From Streptomyces sp. LUP47B (GTDB lineage Bacteria; Actinomycetota; Actinomycetes; Streptomycetales; Streptomycetaceae), in the NCBI RefSeq assembly GCF_001746295.1, contig NZ_MJAH01000001.1, forward strand, positions 584,468-648,467: a stretch of 64,000 nt of DNA, given 5' to 3'. The notes under the pieces are model-generated. The model had not been told where the DNA came from and made no database searches. It saw only the letters and a list, made by a program, of their open reading frames with translations. Shown piece by piece: positions 45,218-53,971 of the stretch. Numbering within the stretch: position 1 is the first letter of the stretch; every line of letters starts with the position of its first letter. Both the position numbers and the translations under genes were made by a program.

Positions 45218-45404
45218 GGGGACTCCTGTGAGAGACGCCAGAGGCGGACTGGCACGACGGGTGGATCGGGGCGTGGCGCGTCGGCGTTGGTACCGGCTGC
45301 TCCCTGCCTGCTTCTCCAGCGTGGGCCGGTCGTGTCCCACCAGCCAGGGCTGTCTCCACCCAGGGGTCGCCACCCCCTGTCTCAGGACGCCGGTACGCGT
45401 CACG

Positions 45405-46199
45405 ATGGGGAGCGTGAACCACTCCGCACTCGTCGCGTTGCTGAGATCCCGGCGCCCCGAATCCGCCTGTCCGACGGCGGCGTGTCCACGGGGCCGCGGC
45501 GCCAGGTGCCCGGACTGCGACGTGAGGAGGTGGCCCAGCCGGCGGGCCTGTCCGCCGACTACTACACGGAGTTGGAACTTGGAACCGGGACGAGGCGTCC
45601 AGCCCTCGGCCCAGGTGCTGGCCGCTCCGGCCCAATCGCGGATGGTCCCCCGGCGGCACACGGTCCGACCGCGCACGTCCAGCCGGGCCTGCTCGGCCTG
45701 CTCGGCCTGCTCGGCCTGCTCGGCCTGCTGGACCAGCTCACCACCACTCCCGCCCAGGTCATCACCGACCTGCACCAAACCCTCGCCCGAAACCCCCTGG
45801 CTGCCGCTTGTCGGCCGGCCCCCGGCGGTGCGCGGCCCCGCGGAAAGCTTCATCTACCGCTGGTTCACCGATCCGGACGCCCGTACCCTCTGTCCGGCCG
45901 AGGACCGCCCCCACCACTCGTGGGTCTTCGTCGCCGACCTCCAGGCGGTCGCCGCCCGGCGCGGCGACGACACCGAAGTGCACCAGATGGTGGCCGCCCT
46001 GCGACCGCGCAGTGAAGCGTTCATCACCCTGTGGGACACCCACGACGTCGCCCCGAGACGAACCGACCGCAAACGCATCGTGCACGCCACGCTGGACGTC
46101 ATCGAGCTGGACTGCCACAGCCTGTTCAGCGAGGACGGACGCCGGCGCCTGCTGTGGTTCAGCGCCCCACCCGGCACCGAAGGCGCCGCCCAGGGGTAG
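45405..46199 (+). pseudogene. XRE/MmyB-type regulator, frameshifted, with repeat expansion
   Basis: Pieces of one regulator alternate between frames: MGSVNHSALVALLRSRRP, then IRLSDGGVSTGPRRQVPGLR with REEVAQPAGLSADYYTELEL, then GRGVQPSAQVLAA, then TTPAQVITDLHQTLARNPLA, and finally a long intact C-terminal frame from ESFIYRWFTDPDARTLCPAE to the stop. At least three shifts separate the HTH from the ligand-binding domain. A 9-bp tandem repeat at 45688-45729 adds LLG units where the family normally has LLDLLD. Confidence 0.82.
45688..45729 (+). repeat. 9-bp tandem repeat (CCTGCTCGG) x4 plus partial
   Basis: Four perfect copies of CCTGCTCGG run from 45688 to 45723, followed by a degenerate fifth. 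The repeat lies in the decayed XRE gene and is in register with codons, so each unit adds three residues. It looks like replication slippage. Confidence 0.9.
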
Positions 46200-46429
46200 C
46201 CATGGGGCATGTGCGTGATCGCGCCGTTCAGGCCGACGCGCGCACGGGTCTCTCGGCCTGCCGGTGCTCAGGCGATGTCCGGTGCCACCGTCGGGGACAG
46301 CCGGCAAGAGCGCAGGGCCGGAAGTCCCGTTCCGCCGGGCGGGCTTGGCGCCCGGCACGGCGACCCTAGGAGTATCACGGCCACCCTGCACAGCTGCGTG
46401 GGATGCCGGGCGGGGCTAATGTCGATGGC

Positions 46430-47302
46430 ATGGACGGCGACAACCTTCTGGGACAGTTTCTGCGAGCTCGACGCGGCCTGGTGCAGCCCGAGGAACAGGA
46501 CGTGCCCGTGATCGGCCGCCGCCGTGTGGCGGGCCTGCGCCGGGAGGAAGTGGCCATGCTGTCCGGGCTGAGCACCGACTACTACGTGCGCCTGGAACAG
46601 GGCCGCGAAAGGAACCCTTCGGTGCAGGTGCTCGACGCACTGGCCCGAGCACTGTTGCTGGACGACGACGCGATCGCACATCTGCACCGGCTGGCTCGGC
46701 CTGTGCCGGCACCTTCCCGCAAGAAAGCCCGGCGTCAGCGGGTGAGTCCAGTTCTACGGCAGATGATGGACAGTTGGACCGGCACACCTGCCGTGATTCT
46801 GGGGCGCTGTATGGACGTGCTGGCCCACAACCCCCTGGGCGGTGCCCTGTTCGCCGGCCACACCTACAGCGGGGACCTGATGCGGCTCGTCTTCCTCGAC
46901 CCCGACGCCCGGGATTTCTACCCGGACTGGGACCGGGTTGCCGCCAACACGGTCGGCGGCCTGCGCGAGGCGGCGGGAACCGACTACGACGATCCGCGGA
47001 TGATCGAGCTGGTGGGCGAGTTGTCGCTCAAGAGCGAAGCGTTCCGCACGTTGTGGGCGCGTCACGACATCCGCCAGAAGAGGCACGAGACCAAACGCTT
47101 CCGGCACCCGGTCGTCGGTGAACTAACCCTGGAATACGAGTCCTTGACCATCAACAGCGCGCCAGGTCAGCAACTCGTTGTCTACCAGGCCGAGCCCGGC
47201 AGCCCCTCCGCCCACGCACTGTCGCTGCTCGGCAGCCTCACCGCGACGGAAACGGCACAGGCATCCGAGGCCGTGCGGCAGAACATCGTCGCAGACGACT
47301 GA
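46430..47302 (+). CDS. XRE/MmyB-type transcriptional regulator
   Basis: The 290-aa protein has an XRE HTH at ~10-70 (RRRVAGLRREEVAMLSGLST, DYYVRLEQGRERNPSVQVLD) and a C-terminal MmyB-like PAS-fold ligand domain (MMDSWTGTPAVILGRCMDVL, DLMRLVFLDPDARDFYPDWD, FRHPVVGELTLEYESL, QQLVVYQAEPGSPSAHAL). Members bind lipids or other hydrophobic ligands. ATG 46430 lies seven bases after TAATGT, suggesting a leaderless mRNA. The SDR gene downstream in the same direction is a probable target. A close homologue lies at 53972-54871. Confidence 0.87.
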   Translation: MDGDNLLGQFLRARRGLVQPEEQDVPVIGRRRVAGLRREEVAMLSGLSTDYYVRLEQGRERNPSVQVLDALARALLLDDDAIAHLHRLARPVPAPSRKKARRQRVSPVLRQMMDSWTGTPAVILGRCMDVLAHNPLGGALFAGHTYSGDLMRLVFLDPDARDFYPDWDRVAANTVGGLREAAGTDYDDPRMIELVGELSLKSEAFRTLWARHDIRQKRHETKRFRHPVVGELTLEYESLTINSAPGQQLVVYQAEPGSPSAHALSLLGSLTATETAQASEAVRQNIVADD

Positions 47303-47599
47303 ATGCACTCGGGGCCGCCATGCCTTGAAGTCCGCCGCGCCCGTACGCCGCGCTCGCGGCCGAGGTGTCAACGCCGGGCATCAACGTGGGCCACGCAGAT
47401 CGACGACTACGCGGTCACCGCAGGCGCCCGCCGCAAGAGCACCTTGGACACCTACGGCACCAGCCCGGCGACCCCGTCGCCATCGTCCCTCGACACCCTC
47501 AAGGCCAACCTCACGGCCTGGCGCGACGTCACCCTCAGCGCCGACTCCCCCGACGACCGCACCGCTGTCCGACCGGAACGACCCCACCATGGAGGATCC
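47303..47599 (+). other. coding remnant upstream of SDR gene
   Basis: The frame that continues into the SDR gene reads WATQIDDYAVTAGARRKSTL, DTYGTSPATPSPSSLDTLKA and WRDVTLSADSPDD before the SDR ATG. It looks like the C-terminus of another protein, but no start or family was recognised. The SDR has its own ribosome site, so this is not part of that enzyme. Confidence 0.35.
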
Positions 47600-48253
47600 A
47601 TGCCCACCCTGGCGATCATCGGAGCAGGACCGAACCTCGGTCTGGCCACTGCCGCCAGATTCGGAGCGGAAGGTTTCGACGTCGGCCTGGTCGCACGCAA
47701 CCGCGACAGGCTGCAGAACATGCAGGACACACTGGCGAAAGAAGGCATCACTGCCCGCACTGCGGCAACGGACATCACTCGTCCCCAGGCCGCAGCCGCG
47801 GCGCTGACGGAACTGGCGGAGCGCCTCGGCCCGATCGACGTCCTGCTGTACAGCCCGCTGCCTTCTTTGGACTGGATCAAGCCTGTCACCCGCACCACCT
47901 CCGAGGACGTCCGACTGTCCCTGGGCCTGAGCGTCCTCGGCGCCATCGACTCGGTTCAGGCCGTGCTGCCCGCCATGCGGGAGCGTGGCCGCGGAACCCT
48001 TCTGTTCACCACAGGAGGTGCCGCCGTCGCACCCAGCGCCGCGCGTGCCAGTTCCGCCGTCTCCTACGCCGCGGAGGTGGCGTACGCCCGTCTGCTGCAC
48101 GAAGAGCTCAGCCCCGAAGGCATACGTGTGGCACACACCGCGATCGTCGGCGCACTGGGCCCCGGGCTACAGCATGAGCCGGCGACGGTGGCCGAACTCC
48201 TGTGGCGACAGCACGCCGAGGGCCGCGACTTCCAAACCGTCTGCGCGAGTTGA
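47600..48253 (+). CDS. atypical SDR-family protein lacking the catalytic Lys
   Basis: GGAGG lies four bases before ATG 47600. The 217-aa product has a Rossmann motif TLAIIGAGPNLGLATAARFG and the expected DxxR-type segment (DVGLVARNRDRL). The usual YxxxK reads SYAAEVAYARLL, with Glu-Val-Ala where Lys should be. It is also shorter than typical SDRs. It may bind NAD(P) or be a divergent reductase found in several Streptomyces. It is downstream of, and probably controlled by, the XRE regulator. Confidence 0.75.
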   Translation: MPTLAIIGAGPNLGLATAARFGAEGFDVGLVARNRDRLQNMQDTLAKEGITARTAATDITRPQAAAAALTELAERLGPIDVLLYSPLPSLDWIKPVTRTTSEDVRLSLGLSVLGAIDSVQAVLPAMRERGRGTLLFTTGGAAVAPSAARASSAVSYAAEVAYARLLHEELSPEGIRVAHTAIVGALGPGLQHEPATVAELLWRQHAEGRDFQTVCAS

Positions 48254-48294
48254 GCCAGTGGCCCACTGGACAGCCGCCCGTAGGTATCGGGGGA

Positions 48295-49572
48295 TCAGCC
48301 AGTGCCACCGATGGCTGACAGCAGCCGTTCTCGGGTCAGCTCCAAGAGCTCGGGCACCGGGCTGAAGCTCGTGTGCAGAATGCGCAGTGTGCCGGCGAGT
48401 GTGTTCAAGCCGAGGGTCTGCTCTCCCTCGAATCCGAAGAGGACCGAAGGTCCCCACAAGCTTTTGAGGGTCAACGAACCGTAGGACGTCCCGATGGGCA
48501 GGGCTCCGAGATTGGTGAGCAGCAGTTCGTGGGGTGCGGCGGCGGCGAGCATACCGGCCATGTCAGCCGGGGCCGGGCGGTTTTGGAAGACGCCAGTCCA
48601 CAGAGCGAGCGACTGAAGCAACGCGCTCTTGCGGCGGAACGGGGCGAGGGTGTCGGTGAAGGACCGGGCCGCCTCCCACGGGTCGCTCCACTTGCCGACC
48701 TGTCCGGTGGTGGCCGGGGCGAGGATGTTGCCCATGCCTTCAGCCGGCGCGGGAAGGAGCCCGCGCAGGCTGAGGGGCGAGTGCACCCGCAGCGGGACGG
48801 TCGACCAGTCCGCGTTGAGTTCGGCCGCCGCGCCCAGGGCCGCGGAGGCGACAGCGCCGTGCACCGTGGTGCCTTCTGCCCGGGCGTGTTCGCGCAGTGC
48901 GGCTGTCTGGGTCCGGTTCAGAGTGGCGGCATCGATGGAGAGCGCGGCGTCCGGGTCGGGTGTCCGGTAGCTGCCGGGCCTGTCGGACAGGGGGATGTCC
49001 ATGTCACTCGGCAGAGTCGTGGCTGCGGCGGCGATCTCTCGAGCCAGGAAGTGGTCCACCGGATGTCCAGGATGCCCCTCGGCCGCCCCCTCGATGCTCC
49101 CGCCGCTGACGAGGGTCAACAGGTCTCGTGCGAGAAATGCCTGCGACAGCCCATCGACCACTGCATGGTGCGCAACGAGAACCAGCGCGCACCGTTCGGG
49201 GCTGTACAGCAGGACGGCCCGTACGGGCGGCATCGCGGCCGCATCGACTCCGTGGCGCATCTCGGTGGCCAGTTCGTGTTGCCACCCGGTCGCCGCCAGG
49301 TCGGTCACTCGCAGCGGAATCTGTGCGGCGTGGCCGAACGAGAGCCGGGGGCCGTCGCCGCTGTCGCGGATGCGGGCGCCGAGGAGGGCGTGGCGGTGCT
49401 GAAGGGTGTTCAGCGCCGTTCGCCACTCATGCACCTCGGTGGGGCCCGCGACTTCGATGGCGGTGGCCGAGTGGGTGGGGTGGTTCTGGTTCATCAGCCA
49501 CATGAAGTGCTCAGCCACCCCGAGCGGCCGTTCTGCGGGCATGCTGGTGGCCTGTGCTGGGGCCGTCGTCAC
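48295..49572 (-). CDS. condensation-domain-type acyltransferase (PapA-like)
   Basis: GTG 49572 follows GAGGAG by nine bases. The 425-aa protein contains the condensation/acyltransferase motif HHxxxD in VLVAHHAVVDGLSQAF, an N-terminal segment typical of PapA5-like enzymes (GVAEHFMWLMNQNHPTHSAT), and a late DFG-equivalent region (LLLTNLGALPIGTSYGSL). Such stand-alone domains esterify or amidate acyl thioesters onto hydroxyls or amines. No polyketide or peptide synthase genes are in the window, so the substrate is unknown. Confidence 0.8.
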   Translation of the reverse strand: MTTAPAQATSMPAERPLGVAEHFMWLMNQNHPTHSATAIEVAGPTEVHEWRTALNTLQHRHALLGARIRDSGDGPRLSFGHAAQIPLRVTDLAATGWQHELATEMRHGVDAAAMPPVRAVLLYSPERCALVLVAHHAVVDGLSQAFLARDLLTLVSGGSIEGAAEGHPGHPVDHFLAREIAAAATTLPSDMDIPLSDRPGSYRTPDPDAALSIDAATLNRTQTAALREHARAEGTTVHGAVASAALGAAAELNADWSTVPLRVHSPLSLRGLLPAPAEGMGNILAPATTGQVGKWSDPWEAARSFTDTLAPFRRKSALLQSLALWTGVFQNRPAPADMAGMLAAAAPHELLLTNLGALPIGTSYGSLTLKSLWGPSVLFGFEGEQTLGLNTLAGTLRILHTSFSPVPELLELTRERLLSAIGGTG

Positions 49573-49804
49573 GATGGTGCTCCTCGGGCGAACGTGGTCC
49601 GCACACGCTCCGGATCCGGTGGGTGCGCGGACGGTGGATACGGCTCCACTCTCAGCCCTCGCCCAGGCCTGGACCAGCCCTTTCCCTGTCCGCTCATTGT
49701 TCACTTCGCGCTCAGTCGACCTTCACGCCCGGCCACCCGCTCGTTGTGCTCCGGCTCCCACAGCCGGTCGGCCACGCGTGTGAGTCCACGGCTGAGGTGT
49801 CTGC

Positions 49805-50034
49805 GCTCGAAGTCCTCCGGCGTCGTGGGAACCGTCCGCCCGTCCACCTCGACCACCGGCCGTCCCGCCTGCCACGCCCCGAGAGCGAACCGCCTCAGCA
49901 AGGTCCGGTTCGGTTCGGGTGACCTTGTGGTCGCGGCACGGGACCGGGCTCTCGCCGGCCGGGTCGCCGAGCGGGCCCCGTTCCGGTCAGCACCGGACGG
50001 AGACCCCGGCTCTTCGCCCGTGCTCTCTCTGTAC
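49805..50034. pseudogene. ATPase-HTH regulator, paralogue C: 5' relic with internal inversion
   Basis: On the complement strand 49805-49900 gives LLRRFALGAWQAGRPVVEVD then GRTVPTTPEDFE, matching residues after the P-loop of paralogues A and B. On the plus strand 49911-50034 gives GDLVVAARDRALAGRVAERA then PFRSAPDGDPGSSPVLSLY, the segment that should precede the P-loop. The first segment is therefore inverted relative to the second. The P-loop itself is missing, and the remaining ~600 codons are absent. The upstream block at 50069-50117 keeps the original orientation. Confidence 0.75.
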
Positions 50035-50068
50035 ATGGCCGAGCAGCCTACGTCGCACACGTCGTCCC

Positions 50069-50117
50069 GTCGAAGGGTTGGAAATGCGCGCCGGTATGCC
50101 GTACTTCACGCTGCCGT
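50069..50117 (-). promoter_or_regulatory. conserved upstream block of broken paralogue C
   Basis: The plus strand here (GTCGAAGGGTTGGAAATGCG, then GGTATGCCGTACTTCACG) aligns with the blocks upstream of ATPase-HTH paralogues A and B. It has more differences than A and B have from each other, as expected for a relic. Confidence 0.5.
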
Positions 50118-50265
50118 AGGCCAATGGTCGACGCCGTGTCGCGCATTGCGGAACTCGTCGCCTCGCTCGGCCACTGTGCGGAGGAGGCCATGCTCGCCGA
50201 CCGGAGTGCTCGTTGTGCACCGACATGCGCACGCCTGCAGGCGCAGACCGCCGACAGCCGCGACG

Positions 50266-51030
50266 CTACGGGCGCTGCCGCACAGGCCGGATGACCAACT
50301 CGTTGACGTCGACGTCGGCGGGCTGGCTGATCGCATAGGAGATCGCACGAGCGATGGCATCGGGCGAGATGGCGGCCGAGCGGTAAGCCTTCATCGTCGC
50401 CGCGGCATCTGGTTCGGTGATGGTGTCGGCCAGTTCGGACTCGACGACGCCAGGTGAGACAGTGGTGACCCGGATGAACGGCTCGGCCTCCTGCCGCAGG
50501 CCTTCGGTGATCGCCCAGGCCGCATACTTCGTGGCGCAGTACACAGCGGCCGTGGGGACCACGGAGTAGGCGCCGATCGACGCGATGGTGATGAAGTGCC
50601 CGCTGTTCTGGCGCTGGAAGTGCGGCATGGCCGCGGCGATGCCGTGCAGCAGGCCCTTGACGTTGACGTCGATCATCCGGTCCCATTCGTCCACCAGCAG
50701 TGAGTCGAGGCGCGACAGCGGCATGACGCCGGCGTTGTTGACGATCACGTCGATGTGCCCTTGGGCAGTAACCGTGTCGTCGACGAACCTGGCCACGTCA
50801 ACCCGGTCGGTGACGTCGAGACGGTGCACGTCGATGCGGCCGCCCTCCGCCCGGACGCTCTCCGCCAGACTGGCCAGCCGATCCTCTCGACGCGCACCGG
50901 CAACGACGTGGTGGCCTTCCGCAGCAAGCCGCCTGGCGATGCCTTCGCCGATACCACTCGTGGCACCCGTGACGAGTACGACCTTCCGGTCGCTGCCCTG
51001 CCCTGTGGTTTCCGAGGTTGTCCGTGTCAC
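50266..51030 (-). CDS. SDR-family oxidoreductase (classical)
   Basis: GTG 51030 follows AAGGAGG. The 254-aa enzyme has VVLVTGATSGIGEGIARRLA, the NNAG motif (IDVIVNNAGVMPLSRLDSLL), catalytic Ser in ITIASIGAYSVV, Tyr and Lys in AAVYCATKYAAWAI, and SPGVVESELADTI after it. It resembles the YdfG/NADP-dependent serine-dehydrogenase-like SDRs that act on a broad range of 3-hydroxy acids or small ketones. Substrate unknown. Confidence 0.87.
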   Translation of the reverse strand: MTRTTSETTGQGSDRKVVLVTGATSGIGEGIARRLAAEGHHVVAGARREDRLASLAESVRAEGGRIDVHRLDVTDRVDVARFVDDTVTAQGHIDVIVNNAGVMPLSRLDSLLVDEWDRMIDVNVKGLLHGIAAAMPHFQRQNSGHFITIASIGAYSVVPTAAVYCATKYAAWAITEGLRQEAEPFIRVTTVSPGVVESELADTITEPDAAATMKAYRSAAISPDAIARAISYAISQPADVDVNELVIRPVRQRP

Positions 51031-51189
51031 CGTGTCCTCCTTGCTCAGTCAGGGCAGAAGCCCCGTTGGCGGATCGTTCACCTGCGAACTTGCCGTGCTT
51101 TCGATGGCAGGAGAAGGCCGGGATCTTCCTAGGAGTGCTGCACACACCACACTTGACCGACGAGGCAGTCGTGCCGTCACTGACCCACC

Positions 51190-51420
51190 CCGCGTCGGGT
51201 CACGGGGTCAGGTCCGTGGCGATCCACTCGGTGACCGAGCCGCGGTGGTGCTTCCGGCCGAGGATGTCGCGGGCTCATGCGGTGCGGACGCGACTGTTGG
51301 AGGCCATGGCCCCGCCAGTGAAAGCGGGTCCCCAGAAGGCGCCGGCGGCCTCGATGTCCCAGGGCTCGGGGCCGTCGAGGCCGAGTGCCTCGGCGATCGA
51401 AGCGGCCGGCCCTCAAATGA
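51190..51420 (-). pseudogene. NAD-dependent epimerase-like protein, C-terminal remnant
   Basis: The complement strand reads ASIAEALGLDGPEPWDIEAA, GAFWGPAFTGGAMASNSRVR, then an in-frame TGA, then ARDILGRKHHRGSVTEWIAT. This is the C-terminal SNSRVRxxxAR-LGW region of NAD(P)-binding epimerase/reductase proteins. The internal stop and the missing N-terminus mark it as a relic. The flanking 51421-51620 contains one more unexplained complement frame (RSHHRVQIGPPPGSLTLFAE). Confidence 0.65.
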
Positions 51421-51620
51421 TTCCTCCCCGTTTCTCGGCGAAGAGCGTGAGTGACCCCGGCGGCGGGCCGATCTGAACGCGGTGGTGGGAGCGCATCATG
51501 TCGGCGCGCACGTCGTCCATGACCAGGCGCTGAGAGCCGTCGGCCTGGACGCCGGGATCACCTCCCTGGTTTCACCAACCCCAAGCACGAGATCAACCAT
51601 GCATCGTCCGTGATGGGGAG

Positions 51621-53717
51621 TTACAACGAGCCATTCCGGTCCCGGTCCCGGTCGGCGGGGAGGAACGGTGCGCCGTTCAGTTCATGGCCCCACATGACAT
51701 CGCTGATGTGTTTCACGGCGGCTGTCAGGTGCCGACGGTAGGTGCTGAAGGACATTCCGAGGCGCCTGGCCGCGGCTTCCTGGGTGGGTGCGGCCTTGCT
51801 GTACGTGGTCATGACGACGTGGTGACGTTTCTCTCCGCCACGCTCGTCCTGCAGGGTGTCGATGGCGTGCAGCAGGGCATCGTGCAGGTTCTGGCCGTGC
51901 TCGGCGACGCGGCGGGTGCGGCTCAGTGGGTTTCGTGCCAGCTGACTGGGCCACCACAGCGCGCGCAGGGCGTCCCGTACGGCGGCGTCGAATTCTGAGC
52001 GGGACAGCACGACATGCTCGGCCCGTTCCTGAGCAGTTCCGCCCGGAGACGTGACGACATTCGCGCCGGTCAGCAGAGCTTCGTGTCTCTCCGCCATCCA
52101 CGCCATCACGGGTTGGGTACGCCAGTCGTGGGCGAACAGACGGTACTGGTGGTGGCCGACCGCGGGCCTGACATCAAGGGGCAGCATCTCGGAGCGCTCC
52201 AGGTAACCGTTCCAGAAGCCGTCGTCCCGCATCACGTTGAACGACCATGCGAGATGGTCGGCCCGGATGATCTCACCCATCGCACGCCACTTGGCCAAAG
52301 TGTTGGACGCCGACGGCCGCTGGTACGCCTGCGAGTCCACGTCGAACCGCGCGATGGCTATGTGCTCCCCTGCTCGCAACGGCTTGTCGACGCGTACGTG
52401 GGCCCAGGCGGCGGCCACCACCGGATCGGCGTCCTCCCCCTCAGGCCTGTCGAACTGCAGCCATGCGGAGCAGGCAACGATGTCATCGCTCCGAGTCGAC
52501 CGGTAGACCTTGAACGCTTCGGGCTGCCGATCCAGCCAGAACCGGGCGATCGCGGCCGATTCGGCGCCCTGTGCCTCATGGACCAGCTCCACCACGCGCT
52601 CCCGGTCGGCAGGAGTACAGGGCATCTCCCGCACCAGACCGCGGGGTTGGCCCTCGAAGGTGTCGGAGACATGGCCGGCTGCGCCGACATCCCGTCGCAG
52701 GTACATCAGGGCCTGCATCGCCTGGAGCATCTGCGCGGCGGGGGCCTCCCGTACCCGGCCGAGCAGATACTGGTGCATCCGCCCACGCTGGGCTGCGAAT
52801 TCGTCCGGATCACGCCACCGGAGATCAGCCACCAGCACCTCGCGCACCACATCATGCGGAAGGAGTCCCGACGAGGTGGACTCGATGAACGGCTGTGCGC
52901 GCAGCCAGGCAAAGAGTTCGGCAGCCCGCTCACCCGTCATCGCCCGCAGCAGGGCCTCGGAAGTCACCTCGGCCTGAGCGCACACCTCCAGCGCCGCGCG
53001 ATGCTCCGGGCTCGGCGGATCTCCCACGACTTGCGACAACAGCGTCGCGATCACCTCGCCGCCCGGTGACCAGTCGGCCGCCCGCAGTGTCCCCTCCGCG
53101 TCCTGCTGAACGGCGACCGCCGCCGCCAGGGACAGGGCCAGCGGATTGCCGCCGGTGAAGGACAGCACCGCGTGGTGCGCTCCAGCCGGGACGCCGCGCA
53201 CCCGCAGAAACGCCGCGGCGTCACCCGGGGTCAGGTTTCGCAGCGGCACCACATGCAGAAGGTCGCCCCATCCGGGATCTGCGACCCAGCGCGGATCGGG
53301 GCCCACGCGTCCGGCGATCACTACGACCCCGCCCAGCGGTAGGCGCGGCAAGAACTGCTCCCACAACCAGTGCTCCAGGCCCTGGCAGTACTCAAAGGCA
53401 TCGATCAGAAGCACCGCGCCCGGCTCGCCGATGGCTTTTCCCGCAACGTACTCGAAGTCCTGCGGCGTCGCGGTAACCGTACGGCCGTCCACCTCGACCA
53501 CCAGCCGCCCCGCCTCCCGCGCATCGAGGGCGAACCGCCGCAGCAGAGCCGACTTGCCGATCCCCCCGGGCCCGTGCAGATAGACAACAGACGCACCGGC
53601 CGGATCCCCCGCCAGCACGGACCGGAACAGCGCCCGCTCCACCGCCCGCCCGACGAAAGCCCGATCCCGCGCCGCGACCACACGGTCACCCAAGGAGCCG
53701 CCGTACCCCATATTCAC
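51621..53717 (-). CDS. ATPase-HTH regulator, paralogue B (~698 aa)
   Basis: This protein is collinear with paralogue A over its full length: GGSLGDRVVAARDRAFVGRA, P-loop GPGGIGKSALLRRFAL, Walker B-like AVLLIDAFEYC, and the C-terminal HTH-like APTQEAAARRLGMSFSTYRR with HLTAAVKHISDVMWGHEL. The proposed GTG 53717 matches the start of A; ATG 53711 and a longer frame from 53765 are alternatives. TTGACCA...TGGTCAA, an inverted repeat, lies at about 53737-53772. The class looks like STAND-type regulators with unknown signal. The adjacent XRE-SDR pair upstream is not obviously linked. Confidence 0.78.
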   Translation of the reverse strand: MNMGYGGSLGDRVVAARDRAFVGRAVERALFRSVLAGDPAGASVVYLHGPGGIGKSALLRRFALDAREAGRLVVEVDGRTVTATPQDFEYVAGKAIGEPGAVLLIDAFEYCQGLEHWLWEQFLPRLPLGGVVVIAGRVGPDPRWVADPGWGDLLHVVPLRNLTPGDAAAFLRVRGVPAGAHHAVLSFTGGNPLALSLAAAVAVQQDAEGTLRAADWSPGGEVIATLLSQVVGDPPSPEHRAALEVCAQAEVTSEALLRAMTGERAAELFAWLRAQPFIESTSSGLLPHDVVREVLVADLRWRDPDEFAAQRGRMHQYLLGRVREAPAAQMLQAMQALMYLRRDVGAAGHVSDTFEGQPRGLVREMPCTPADRERVVELVHEAQGAESAAIARFWLDRQPEAFKVYRSTRSDDIVACSAWLQFDRPEGEDADPVVAAAWAHVRVDKPLRAGEHIAIARFDVDSQAYQRPSASNTLAKWRAMGEIIRADHLAWSFNVMRDDGFWNGYLERSEMLPLDVRPAVGHHQYRLFAHDWRTQPVMAWMAERHEALLTGANVVTSPGGTAQERAEHVVLSRSEFDAAVRDALRALWWPSQLARNPLSRTRRVAEHGQNLHDALLHAIDTLQDERGGEKRHHVVMTTYSKAAPTQEAAARRLGMSFSTYRRHLTAAVKHISDVMWGHELNGAPFLPADRDRDRNGSL

Positions 53718-53770
53718 GAGCGGCGAAAAACGCGAATCCTTGACCAGATACATGACGTCGGTCATTTTTG

Positions 53771-53826
53771 GTCAACCGAAGGAATGAGACGTGCGTGGGT
53801 ATGACTTGATTCACGCCTCCGCCGGT
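53771..53826 (-). promoter_or_regulatory. conserved upstream block of ATPase-HTH paralogue B
   Basis: The plus strand reads GTCAACCGAAGGAATGAGAC, then GGTATGACTTGATTCACG and CTCCGCCGGT. It shares most positions with the block at 37961-38020, at the same distance from the proposed start. Confidence 0.6.
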
Positions 53827-53945
53827 GGCGGCGGTCAGCACATAAGGCAGCCACTTAGAAACCCCAAGAAAGGAAGTTGAACGTGCCGGCGGGTGATCAC
53901 GCAGCACGGCCCGAAGGATCAGCCAGGCAGATCAGTCGCTGATGA

Positions 53946-53968
53946 AGCCGGGGCGGCGGAGCCCCGCT
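53946..53968 (-). terminator. short G/C hairpin after XRE gene
   Basis: AGC-CGGGGC (53946-53954) pairs with GCCCCG-CT (53961-53968) with one bulged base and a 6-base loop. It lies immediately downstream of the complement-strand XRE gene. Confidence 0.5.
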
Positions 53969-53971
53969 GCG

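Noticed and set aside
45688..45729. Tandem repeat as a possible CRISPR-like array
   Set aside because: Units are 9 bp, directly adjacent and without spacers; this is a coding minisatellite.
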